A stretch of 64,000 nt of DNA from a virus: IMG/VR virus record IMGVR_UViG_3300024239_000011, positions 454,303 to 518,302 of that record, one strand, 5' to 3'. Made by a program: the position numbers and the translations under genes. The notes under the pieces were generated by a model that saw only the letters and a program-made list of their open reading frames with translations, was not told the DNA's origin and did not search any database. Below, one piece after another: positions 24,416 through 31,430 of the stretch (positions are counted from its first letter, which is position 1; each line of letters begins with the position of its first letter).

Positions 24416-25022
24416 TTAAGCAGTAATGGGACGCGGTGTTCGCGCTCGTACTATATGAGCGGTGACAATTCCCGCTAACATACCACAAAGATGACCTTCC
24501 CATGAGATACCGGGTTGACCCGGTAGGACACCGAAGATGATCGTTCCGTAGTAAAATACAACACCAATGGTGGTTATTATGGCAAGGGCAGATCGTTCCG
24601 TAGTAAAATACAACACCAATGGTGGTTATTATGGCAAGGGCAGATCGTTCCGTGAAAGCCAGCGCCAGTACGTAGCCGAACAGTCCGAAAATTAAGCCAC
24701 TGGCGCCGATGTGGACGCTATGGGGGTTTCCCAAGACCCACGTTCCCAATCCACCCATGAAGATAACCAGCATAGATACCATCAAGAACCGGAACATCCC
24801 GCGAGCAGCGACCAGACACCCAAGGATGAACATAGGACCGGTATTACTGATTAAATGTCCACGCCCGCCGTGCAGGAAAGGTGAAGCGAAGATTCCCGGA
24901 AAAGGATTTGAAGAACCCGGTTTGATACCATATTGGTCAAGCCGGTGTCCCATGCCCTGGTTAATGAACTCGATTATCCATATCGCGGCAATGAACAGGA
25001 CAACCGGCGCAAAACGTTTCAT
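24416..25022 (-). pseudogene. Rhomboid-family membrane protease, frameshifted by a 52-bp duplication
   Basis: From ATG 25022 the protein has several hydrophobic membrane segments and the rhomboid catalytic-Ser motif GASGLIFGLFGY. The catalytic His segment (GHLCGMLAG) lies further on, but in another frame. Between them the 52-bp unit 24539-24590 is exactly repeated at 24591-24642; since 52 is not a multiple of 3, the frame shifts after the first FYYGT. With one unit removed the frame would continue through GTIIFGVLPGQPG and HLCGM to TAA at 24416-24418. As it stands the His is lost and an unrelated tail is made. It may be a pseudogene, a reversible switch, or a sequencing or assembly artefact. 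Rhomboids are rare in phages. Confidence 0.8.
24539..24653. repeat. 52-bp perfect tandem duplication plus 11-base partial copy
   Basis: Unit 1 is 24539-24590, unit 2 is 24591-24642, and the next 11 bases (GATCGTTCCGT) repeat the unit's start. An 11-base direct repeat flanking a single unit would be enough for slippage to create or delete the extra copy. Confidence 0.95.
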
Positions 25023-25067
25023 TCTTTGTCCTCGACTTGAATTTACACCAGTTTCGGTTTAAGCCTT

Positions 25068-25541
25068 TTAGGGAAGGATGTAAACCACTGGCTGAATGTC
25101 AGTGAACGAAGTTTCGATGATCTCAGCGATCACTTCCCATTTCCCGCCCCCTCGGTCGGCACCAATAAGGGGCATGCCGACGCGGGTTCCCATGGTACCT
25201 CCGGTTGCGGTATTGACCGCTACCATGTCAGCGTTAATTTTTGCAAAGCAGTCTGCCAGGGCGTCATAGCTGACGTATCGCTTCCCATCATACCCATAGA
25301 ATTGCTGGGTAATGCAATTTGCAATCATCTTCGAACCGCAATCTGCCCATATTACTTGTCCGAGGTGCAGAACATTACCTTGATCAATGTACGTTTTGCG
25401 GTATTCGGTGAAAGCTGGGGGAAAATGGTTTTTAATAGCTAAAGCGACCCCTGACCCTTGCACCCCCATGGAATTGCAACCATGTAAAATGCAATATTCC
25501 TCTGCGCGTAACAAATCACCTTCAATATATTCGATTTTCAT
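25068..25541 (-). CDS. Macro-domain ADP-ribose-binding protein
   Basis: 157 aa from ATG 25541, overlapping the previous stop (ATGA). IEYIEGDLL at the start, HGCNSMGVQGSGVALAIK and the MGTRVGMPLIGADRGGGKWE loop match macro domains of the ADP-ribose-1''-phosphate phosphatase (Poa1p) type. Such proteins bind or hydrolyse ADP-ribose derivatives and can reverse ADP-ribosylation. Together with the ART-like and Nudix genes it suggests NAD/ADP-ribose management, perhaps against host NAD-based defence. That link is inference. Confidence 0.8.
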   Translation of the reverse strand: MKIEYIEGDLLRAEEYCILHGCNSMGVQGSGVALAIKNHFPPAFTEYRKTYIDQGNVLHLGQVIWADCGSKMIANCITQQFYGYDGKRYVSYDALADCFAKINADMVAVNTATGGTMGTRVGMPLIGADRGGGKWEVIAEIIETSFTDIQPVVYILP

Positions 25542-25957
25542 GCCCATAACCTGAATAGAGTGGCATCGCGTTTGTTGTCGAATGCCACTATGGTGTGCCG
25601 TGTCATGGGACCGCCGGTCGCCGGGGCATAGGCGACAACGGCAATTTCGGCAGTGCCGGTGATTCGTACATCCAACCATGCCCTGAAAGCGTCGGTGCGG
25701 TCTTCCATGCCGTCAACTGTAACATAGGTGGATGGTTCAAACGAAAAAAGAAATGGGGTGATCCGGGCAAGCATAACTTTGACCGTATCAATGTTAGGGA
25801 AGTATTTGTATGTATAGGATGTTGTACTGATGTCTGGTACAAGACCAGTCAAGCCGAGGTCGCGTAGCAAAATACGACGACACTCGGCTTGAAAATCTAG
25901 AGCTTGCTGGGGAACCCAAGCAGGATTTCTTGGGAGATACAGGCGGTACTCAGTCAC
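25538..25957 (-). CDS. Unknown protein with ATLFRLWA tail, GTG start
   Basis: 139 aa. GTG 25957 overlaps the GroES-like gene's stop as GTGA and is the only start fitting that coupling. The body contains YKYFPNIDTVKVMLARITPF; the end is TIVAFDNKRDATLFRLWA, the shared-tail motif with the basic residue before Trp missing. Unknown function. Confidence 0.6.
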   Translation of the reverse strand: MTEYRLYLPRNPAWVPQQALDFQAECRRILLRDLGLTGLVPDISTTSYTYKYFPNIDTVKVMLARITPFLFSFEPSTYVTVDGMEDRTDAFRAWLDVRITGTAEIAVVAYAPATGGPMTRHTIVAFDNKRDATLFRLWA

Positions 25958-26277
25958 ACACCCTCGGGATTTTCGTCCGCCACAACCAATACGCCTTCCG
26001 GATACTTGATGCGTTGGATGTCTTTTTCACCCTCGGAAGTCTGAACTTTGACCCGGTAGGTCCACTGACCATGTTCAACCAAAACCCAGTTACCGGGATG
26101 AATATCTGTTATATTCGCCCCTACCGCATAGACCTTGGCCCAACGTGGTCTAACACCCGTATCACGACCATTATCATCCAAACGGATAATGCCATTGACC
26201 AGTTTTTCACCCACATCCATATTCTCGACTAGAACATGGTTGCGCAGTGGGGTAACGTCACCAGAAATGGTTTGCAT
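25954..26277 (-). CDS. GroES-like co-chaperonin (gp31-type)
   Basis: 107 aa. PLRNHVLVENMDVGEKLVNG, then GRDTGVRPRWAKVYAVGANI and GNWVLVEHGQWTYRVKV follow the GroES beta-barrel: an N-terminal strand, a mobile loop replacing the usual GGI segment, and the G-V-G strand pattern. T4 gp31 replaces GroES during capsid folding and is highly diverged too. The mobile loop here (VNGIIRLDDNG) retains a hydrophobic triplet suited to GroEL binding. Plausible, not certain. Confidence 0.6.
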   Translation of the reverse strand: MQTISGDVTPLRNHVLVENMDVGEKLVNGIIRLDDNGRDTGVRPRWAKVYAVGANITDIHPGNWVLVEHGQWTYRVKVQTSEGEKDIQRIKYPEGVLVVADENPEGV

Positions 26278-26801
26278 TAGTCCTTCTCCACTATTTTTCT
26301 AGTGCGAGCAGGTTTACGCACGGTTTCCTGCTCGTCAAACTCATCCTCTATATCAGAGGTCAGGGGGTCGCGTGCAATTTTATTCTGCTGGGCAAATTGT
26401 TCAACAAGTTCTGCTTGCCGTGCGAGTTGAGCCGCACGGGTTTCTGCGAAGATTTGTTCAGGTGTTTTGAATTCAATATCCGGTGCATTCTGTTGTTGAT
26501 TACGAAAGAAATTTGGATCAGCCGCATAAACACGCGATCCATCGGCAACCAATGGGGCATCCGGAATTGCAAGCATCTGCTCACGTTCGCGCAAATTAAC
26601 ATGGCGAACAGACCGGGCATTACTTCGATGATATTCTTCCGCAATTTGCTCACGAGAATGGACAACCTCACCGCCACGCCCGATAATATCACCGCGTGCA
26701 TTCATCCGAGCATTGCCGAGCGCAGGTTCCTTTGCGTTCTGGGTACGTAACGTATCTATGTCAATCGGAATACCGCGCATGGTACGATGAACAATTTTCA
26801 T
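26277..26801 (-). CDS. Unknown late protein, Gln/Arg-rich
   Basis: 174 aa. The segment NAKEPALGNARMNARGDIIG resembles a conserved element of T4-like phage hypothetical proteins. The C-terminal half is helical, rich in Gln, Ala and Glu, ending in a basic RKPARTRKIVEKD. It begins a late transcript (exact TATAAATA upstream) that continues into the GroES-like gene with a 1-base overlap, consistent with a head-assembly role. Confidence 0.6.
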   Translation of the reverse strand: MKIVHRTMRGIPIDIDTLRTQNAKEPALGNARMNARGDIIGRGGEVVHSREQIAEEYHRSNARSVRHVNLREREQMLAIPDAPLVADGSRVYAADPNFFRNQQQNAPDIEFKTPEQIFAETRAAQLARQAELVEQFAQQNKIARDPLTSDIEDEFDEQETVRKPARTRKIVEKD

Positions 26802-26836
26802 TCTATAACTCCCGCTAATCTGATACCAGATGTCCT

Positions 26837-26844
26837 TATTTATA
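26837..26844 (-). promoter_or_regulatory. Exact T4-type late promoter
   Basis: Minus-strand TATAAATA, 36 bases before ATG 26801, within CCAGAATATAAATAAGGACATCTGG, whose outer bases form a short inverted repeat. Confidence 0.7.
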
Positions 26845-26873
26845 TTCTGGAAATAGCAGGTTTTATACTTATA

Positions 26874-27395
26874 CTACTTAAGGAATTCGTGGATATCTAA
26901 ATCATAGCGGAGTGAGTTGATTTTATGCACGCCGATGAGAAATAGAACATACGATGCAACCGAACTACCACGACCAACACCCCAAACTATGTTGTTCTTG
27001 CGCAAGGTATCCACAAGATAGATCATGAGGCGCAGAAGATCAGTTAAGTCGCGTTCCTCATACATAGTCATTTCTTCGTGAACACGAATACGTTCACTAT
27101 CAGTTTTGCACCGTGACAAAACATACTCGCGGACATTGATGCTGCGGTAAGGTTCTGGGGTAAACCATTCAAGCCGCTCGATGGGTTTATCCATCGACGG
27201 ATCGTAGATATTCAATGGACGATAAACATTGTTATGAAGTCGTGCGAACTGATTGAATAATTCCGCATCGCTGGAATGTTCAACGGTCAGCCCTTCGATA
27301 TTTGCATTCCCTGAGTACATCAGATCGAAAAGACCGGAACCGTCAAAAACAACGGTTCCGGTATCGGTTACGTGGCGACCTTTAAGTGTCAGCAT
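26874..27395 (-). CDS. DNA polymerase III alpha-like fragment
   Basis: 173 aa from ATG 27395. The last third reads IVWGVGRGSSVASYVLFLIG, then YDLDIHEFLK, matching the DnaE palm motif GxGRGSSAGS...LGIT...Y.L.FERFL. The polymerase ends right after this element; the catalytic Asp motifs are missing, so it cannot be an active polymerase. Small DnaE-like fragments occur in some T4-like phages with unknown role. An earlier TTG at 27431 overlaps the upstream gene and has no ribosome site. Confidence 0.65.
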   Translation of the reverse strand: MLTLKGRHVTDTGTVVFDGSGLFDLMYSGNANIEGLTVEHSSDAELFNQFARLHNNVYRPLNIYDPSMDKPIERLEWFTPEPYRSINVREYVLSRCKTDSERIRVHEEMTMYEERDLTDLLRLMIYLVDTLRKNNIVWGVGRGSSVASYVLFLIGVHKINSLRYDLDIHEFLK

Positions 27396-27405
27396 TGTTC
27401 TCAGA

Positions 27406-28050
27406 TCAGTCGTCTTTTTTCGTCCCGTCAATAACGGTGGGGCGAAATGTGGGGCGAATCACTTCTGCTTTTTTTGGTGCAGCAGGCTCATGGAATTCGA
27501 ATTGTACGAACCAGTGCGGGCGTTGGTCAATTTTATCCTTGTTACGTGGACGCACATCACGGGTGGTCGCATCAGGACGCATCCACCATGAATGTTCAAA
27601 GTACCGACGCGGACCAAGCCACTCTTCTGCCGTGGGAAGGTAGGCAACCGCGTCACCACCGAAGGTGAATTCCAGACCACCCGTATCGCTAGTCATTTGG
27701 ACAATACCAAAGTGAACTCCCCGCTCTGATATCGCATTCATTTTCGCCTGGAATACCATTGTCAGCCATTCTTCAGACGGCTCGAACGGACAAACGACGA
27801 GGTTATTTGCAGACTGACGGAACGCTTTGTCTGCCCATTTGTTATCAACAAAATAGAAGACGCTGTTACCAATAATATAGTCGAAGAAATAATCCACTTT
27901 GGCGAACGCAAGGTTCACGTCATTATCCCCTGCTTCCTCAGTCACGATGACTTCAGCTTTCAGGGTCCACAAGGTCGGGAAAATGTTGCGTCCAATCACC
28001 TTAATGCCGCGAAATTCGGTCTTATACGTAATGGAGAAATCGTCGCTCAT
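27406..28050 (-). CDS. Unknown protein (214 aa)
   Basis: ATG 28050 with GAAAGA upstream, giving MSDDFSITYKTEFRGIKVIG. Conserved-looking blocks include VDYFFDYIIGNSVFYF, CPFEPSEEWLTMVFQ and SDTGGLEFTFGGD; the C-terminus is Pro/Lys-rich. It is strand- and aromatic-rich like a globular domain, but I cannot assign a family. A late motif lies about 165 bases upstream. The 28051-28243 gap holds no gene. Confidence 0.6.
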   Translation of the reverse strand: MSDDFSITYKTEFRGIKVIGRNIFPTLWTLKAEVIVTEEAGDNDVNLAFAKVDYFFDYIIGNSVFYFVDNKWADKAFRQSANNLVVCPFEPSEEWLTMVFQAKMNAISERGVHFGIVQMTSDTGGLEFTFGGDAVAYLPTAEEWLGPRRYFEHSWWMRPDATTRDVRPRNKDKIDQRPHWFVQFEFHEPAAPKKAEVIRPTFRPTVIDGTKKDD

Positions 28051-28213
28051 ATGTTGTCTTTCTTTCGATAGTACCATGGCGTGTAGCTCAAGGGACAGAT
28101 GTCGTCATGATCAAACCGCGTGTCGAAATCGACGGCTGGTGAACGGGGAAAGACCCATACAGATTAGCTGGACACAAAATGGTAGTTTTGCGTAACCCAT
28201 TGCCTATTATCTG

Positions 28214-28221
28214 TATTTATA
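28214..28221 (-). promoter_or_regulatory. Exact T4-type late promoter
   Basis: Minus-strand TATAAATA in CCCTATAAATACAG, upstream of the gene at 27406. The leader would be about 155 bases, longer than usual here. Confidence 0.55.
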
Positions 28222-28243
28222 GGGTGTTTGTCCTGTCACTATA

Positions 28244-28525
28244 TCAGCCTTTAATCTCGAAATCCTTGCGGGCTTTCTCCATCTTCAACGCACGCTCTTT
28301 TTCTTGACGTTCCATTTCCTTACGGAGACGGTCGTTCGCTAAATCATAGAGTTCATTGGCCAGCATTCGAAGCTGGTTAATCATTTGCGTGTTCCCTGTC
28401 CCTTGAGCATACACCATACGCTTGTTTAGTTCAGAGATTTTTTCATGGATTTTGTCGATACTGAGGTTAGTCAAGTCCTCATTATGTTCTGCCATCCAAA
28501 TCTCTGCCAAAAACGGATGCAGCAT
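28244..28525 (-). CDS. Small coiled-coil protein (93 aa)
   Basis: ATG 28525 lies six bases after GGGGAGGT; the longer in-frame extension has no site. From residue about 20 on, the sequence is continuous amphipathic helix (LSIDKIHEKISELNKRM ... DRLRKEMERQEKERALKMEK), a probable coiled coil. No family named. Confidence 0.65.
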   Translation of the reverse strand: MLHPFLAEIWMAEHNEDLTNLSIDKIHEKISELNKRMVYAQGTGNTQMINQLRMLANELYDLANDRLRKEMERQEKERALKMEKARKDFEIKG

Positions 28526-28552
28526 TTTGCACCTCCCCGTCAACTTAAAACC

Positions 28553-28632
28553 ACTAAATAAGAACGGTAATCGAATCGGACCAACGATTCGAAACCTTCG
28601 CGGAGACAAAGGCTGTCCCGTTCTCTATTTAG
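28553..28632 (+). promoter_or_regulatory. Late-type promoter with 80-base inverted repeat
   Basis: ACTAAATAAGAACGG at the left is mirrored by CCCGTTCTCTATTTAG at the right, with an inner repeat CGAATC...GATTCG. It precedes the homing endonuclease at 28645 and could fold over the region just before its ribosome site. Confidence 0.6.
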
Positions 28633-28644
28633 CGGAGAAAAATC

Positions 28645-29568
28645 ATGCCTAAGGGCAATCCCTTTACAACAGAAATGTTCATCGAGAAATGTCGCCATAT
28701 TCATGGTGATCGTTATGATTATTCTCTAGTAGAGTATAAGAACGCACAGGAGAAGGTCAAAATTATTTGCCTCGCCCATGGTGTGTTTGTGATGTACGCG
28801 AAACATCATACACGTGGGCATGGATGTCCTGAATGTGGTAAAATTTCTACAGGAAAGAAGAAAAGACTTGATTTGCCGGAATTTCTAACGAAAGCCAAAT
28901 CAATTCACGGTGATCGGTATGATTATTCATTAGTCGTCTACGAGACTGCTAAAGTACCCGTTGAAATTATTTGTCCGATCCATGGAAGTTTCTGGCAAAC
29001 CCCTGATTGTCACATTGGTTTAAAAGAATCAGGTTGTAGCAAATGCAGCGGTATGTTCAAAAAAGATACACAGTATTTTATCGAACAAGCTAAATTGATA
29101 CATGGTGATACTTACGATTATTCAAAAGTTGTTTATCAAACCGTAAAAGATCAAGTAGAAATTATTTGTCGAATGCATGGAAGTTTTTTACAAACCCCGG
29201 ATAGTCATCTAAATACAAAAAGTGGATGTCCGCGATGCGTTTCTCTAATATCTGATCAAGAAACTGCATGGTTAAATCATCTTGGAATCCCCAATGATCC
29301 CACTCATAGGCAGGTATATCTCAGGCTAGATGATGGGTCGCGAATCCACGCAGACGGGTATGTTGCGTCAACTAATACCATTTATGAATATTATGGTGAC
29401 TATTACCACGGGAACCCAAATGTGTATGATCATCGAAAAATGAATACGACGTGTAAAAAGACCTTTGGTGAATTACACGAGCGTACCATAAAACGAGAAG
29501 AACGGATATTACGCTCCGGGTACAAGCTTGTAACTATGTGGGAAGCACAATGGAAGAGTGGCGGCTAA
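28645..29568 (+). CDS. Vsr/EDxHD-type homing endonuclease with zinc-ribbon repeats
   Basis: 307 aa. Three tandem repeats of the HGDRYDYSLVEYKNAQEKVK type (DUF723-like) each end in a HG...GCPxC zinc-binding element. The C-terminal domain, from about residue 205, has RIHADGYVASTNTIYEYYGD (the D...E-Y pattern of Vsr-like nucleases) and YKLVTMWEAQW. This architecture belongs to phage homing endonucleases with a PD-(D/E)XK-type fold. It is AT-rich, flanked by an inverted repeat and a terminator, and looks like a self-contained mobile unit. Confidence 0.8.
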   Translation: MPKGNPFTTEMFIEKCRHIHGDRYDYSLVEYKNAQEKVKIICLAHGVFVMYAKHHTRGHGCPECGKISTGKKKRLDLPEFLTKAKSIHGDRYDYSLVVYETAKVPVEIICPIHGSFWQTPDCHIGLKESGCSKCSGMFKKDTQYFIEQAKLIHGDTYDYSKVVYQTVKDQVEIICRMHGSFLQTPDSHLNTKSGCPRCVSLISDQETAWLNHLGIPNDPTHRQVYLRLDDGSRIHADGYVASTNTIYEYYGDYYHGNPNVYDHRKMNTTCKKTFGELHERTIKREERILRSGYKLVTMWEAQWKSGG

Positions 29569-29585
29569 ACGCCGCCACTTTCTAT
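29557..29585 (+). terminator. Terminator overlapping the endonuclease stop
   Basis: AGTGGCGGC-TAAAC-GCCGCCACT followed by TTCTATTT. The stop codon is in the loop. Confidence 0.85.
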
Positions 29586-30005
29586 TTAAATATCTCCTTC
29601 GGCACGATTCTCCGAACGTTCAATAGAAAATCCACCCGGATACCGAGCCGAGAGTTTATTGACGTTCTTTATTATTACGTCTTCCATTGAAATGCCCAGA
29701 GCGATACATCCATTCATTGCATACCATAGAACGTCACTTAATTCACTACAAAGATGGGCATGAAGGTCGGCGGTCATGGGCTTGCCATGAAAAAAAACCT
29801 TTTTCATGATGCCCAAAAATTCACCACTTTCATCATTCAACCCGATTGCAGCAGTGGTGAGACGGGAAATCTGCCCGCCCATACCAACGGCGGCAAATTC
29901 GGTTTTGAGGGCAGCAAGGCGCTCGAACCAAGCGTCATCGTTCTTGCTGGCTTCGCTGGTTACACCGTCAACAAATGTGGCGTACTGAGTAAGGATATCG
30001 GACAA
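29586..30005 (-). CDS. MazG-like nucleotide pyrophosphohydrolase
   Basis: 139 aa. RLTTAAIGLNDESGEFLGIM followed by LCSELSDVLWYAMNG gives the ExxE...ExxD metal-binding helices of the MazG/all-alpha NTP pyrophosphatase fold. Phage MazG proteins hydrolyse dNTPs or (p)ppGpp-like nucleotides. GAGAA precedes ATG 30005 weakly. It has its own sigma70-like promoter, suggesting early expression. Confidence 0.75.
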   Translation of the reverse strand: MSDILTQYATFVDGVTSEASKNDDAWFERLAALKTEFAAVGMGGQISRLTTAAIGLNDESGEFLGIMKKVFFHGKPMTADLHAHLCSELSDVLWYAMNGCIALGISMEDVIIKNVNKLSARYPGGFSIERSENRAEGDI

Positions 30006-30041
30006 GGAAGCTTCTCCTGTTCATGGAATGTTCTCATGAGA

Positions 30042-30070
30042 AACTACCGCCGGGTTCTCGGTGTGGTCAA
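30042..30070 (-). promoter_or_regulatory. Sigma70-like promoter for the MazG-like gene
   Basis: Minus strand TTGACC (30065-30070), 17-base spacer, GTAGTT (30042-30047), about 37 bases before ATG 30005. Confidence 0.55.
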
Positions 30071-30072
30071 TT

Positions 30073-30315
30073 TTATTTGTTCTTTGTGAATGCCGGATTA
30101 CCAACTTTATGAAGATGACCACAGTTTGCACAATAGAACTCAATCGTGCGGAAGATCATGTTCGATAAATTGAAATTTGCTTTGGTGAGGCAATGTGGGC
30201 AGGTAAATTGGAGTTCACCCATCAAGATATCGAGACCTTGTGGTGGCTTGATATACTTAGGCTTTGTGCCCTTTTTTCCCAATTCCGATGTACCCGGAAA
30301 CTGGATCACCTTCAT
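30073..30315 (-). CDS. Zinc-ribbon protein (80 aa)
   Basis: CPHC at about residue 39 and CANC at about residue 61 form a four-Cys zinc ribbon typical of small phage transcription- or translation-related proteins. AGGAGG precedes ATG 30315 and a late-type motif lies 40 bases up. Exact role unknown. Confidence 0.65.
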   Translation of the reverse strand: MKVIQFPGTSELGKKGTKPKYIKPPQGLDILMGELQFTCPHCLTKANFNLSNMIFRTIEFYCANCGHLHKVGNPAFTKNK

Positions 30316-30354
30316 GGCATCCTCCTATGTTCCGGTTACGCAAAAACTACCGTA

Positions 30355-30364
30355 CATATTTAGT
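30355..30364 (-). promoter_or_regulatory. Late-type promoter motif
   Basis: Minus-strand ACTAAATATG, 40 bases before ATG 30315; CGGTA and ACCG in the leader can pair. Confidence 0.5.
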
Positions 30365-30374
30365 GTCCGGGTAC

Positions 30375-30402
30375 TTGACTTATCAGCGGTTATCTCTAAT
30401 AT
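30375..30402 (+). promoter_or_regulatory. Sigma70-like promoter
   Basis: TTGACT (30375-30380), 16-base spacer, TAATAT (30397-30402), 25 bases before ATG 30427. Confidence 0.55.
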
Positions 30403-30426
30403 AGGCAGACGGATGGAGGAAATCAG

Positions 30427-30819
30427 ATGGGTGATTCGGTTCAGGCTGTTCCTCTGGACGCGCTCAAGGAATTGTGCAATCCATTCGATGGCATCTGTTG
30501 GCGGGGTCTGGAAAAACCGGTCACCCGACAGGAAATCGCCGCTGCGCTGGCATCTAATACGCTGTTAGCCCCGGATGGTTCTTCGACGTTGACCCTGGAC
30601 CGTGCTGGGCATATTGCTCGCATTGCGTGGTTCGTCGTTCATGGATGGACCGACCATATCGAAATCGATGTTGGGGTTCCATCTATGGGCTGTTACGTTC
30701 AATGGCCGGTCGAAGACGGCAACCACCGATATGCAGCGGCAATCTATCGTGATGATGCGACGATTGCTGCTGAAATCTCGGGGTCACTGAACTATGCTGA
30801 AGAGATCGGTTTGTTTTAA
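30427..30819 (+). CDS. Unknown protein (130 aa)
   Basis: ATGGAGGAAATCAG precedes ATG 30427, so the start is firm. The C-terminal half has YVQWPVEDGNHRYAAAIYRD, a block I have seen in phage proteins of unknown role. It is a single-gene unit with its own promoter and overlaps the convergent gene at 30816 by four bases. Confidence 0.65.
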   Translation: MGDSVQAVPLDALKELCNPFDGICWRGLEKPVTRQEIAAALASNTLLAPDGSSTLTLDRAGHIARIAWFVVHGWTDHIEIDVGVPSMGCYVQWPVEDGNHRYAAAIYRDDATIAAEISGSLNYAEEIGLF

Positions 30820-31430
30820 AGCTTGCGCCCGCTGAAATAATGCGTCAAGTGGCTCTTGCAATACGGCAAGATTGCCTTGATGCGGATATTATGGGTGCCT
30901 TCCGACGCCAGTTTCAATTCAATGGTTGAATTGTTTTCCACGATCACTTTACGGATAGAAGAGTCGTGTCCATTAATTTCCATGGTTGACGGGTCGGTTT
31001 CGCTAAAGCGAGGACGCATATTTTTTACTGACAATTCACTGACATCGGAAACCAATTTCTTTTGATCGTCAACCACCGCAACTTTGAATTTGAGAACGTT
31101 TGTGTGGCTGTAGTAGCTTTCGCTGGCTTCATCATAAAACGTACCATCCTCGGGAATCAGTGATATCCCCTCATATCGAATTGCGTTGTTCCCTTCATCA
31201 AGGAACGCGAACATTGACCAATTCGAGCAAACCACCTTCAGTGACTTGTACAAATCTTTGTGAATGCGTCCGAGCAGTTTCACCTTCAGCCGAGGGTCTG
31301 GAAAATTAATGTTCTCAATCGGAAGTAGAAACCCAAAGAGCATGGTTATCCGGTTTCTCTCGGTTGGGTCGTATACCACCCAATAGAAACTGTCAGGGTT
31401 GTATTTCGGGTTGGAGGTGAATTCAACCAT
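30816..31430 (-). CDS. Unknown protein in fibre module (204 aa)
   Basis: Starts MVEFTSNPKYNPDSFYWVVY and is strand-rich throughout, with KNMRPRFSETDPSTMEINGH. It overlaps the U32-like gene by eight bases and lies downstream of the fibre genes on the same strand, so it may be cotranscribed. Structural or assembly role possible; no family recognised. Confidence 0.55.
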   Translation of the reverse strand: MVEFTSNPKYNPDSFYWVVYDPTERNRITMLFGFLLPIENINFPDPRLKVKLLGRIHKDLYKSLKVVCSNWSMFAFLDEGNNAIRYEGISLIPEDGTFYDEASESYYSHTNVLKFKVAVVDDQKKLVSDVSELSVKNMRPRFSETDPSTMEINGHDSSIRKVIVENNSTIELKLASEGTHNIRIKAILPYCKSHLTHYFSGRKL

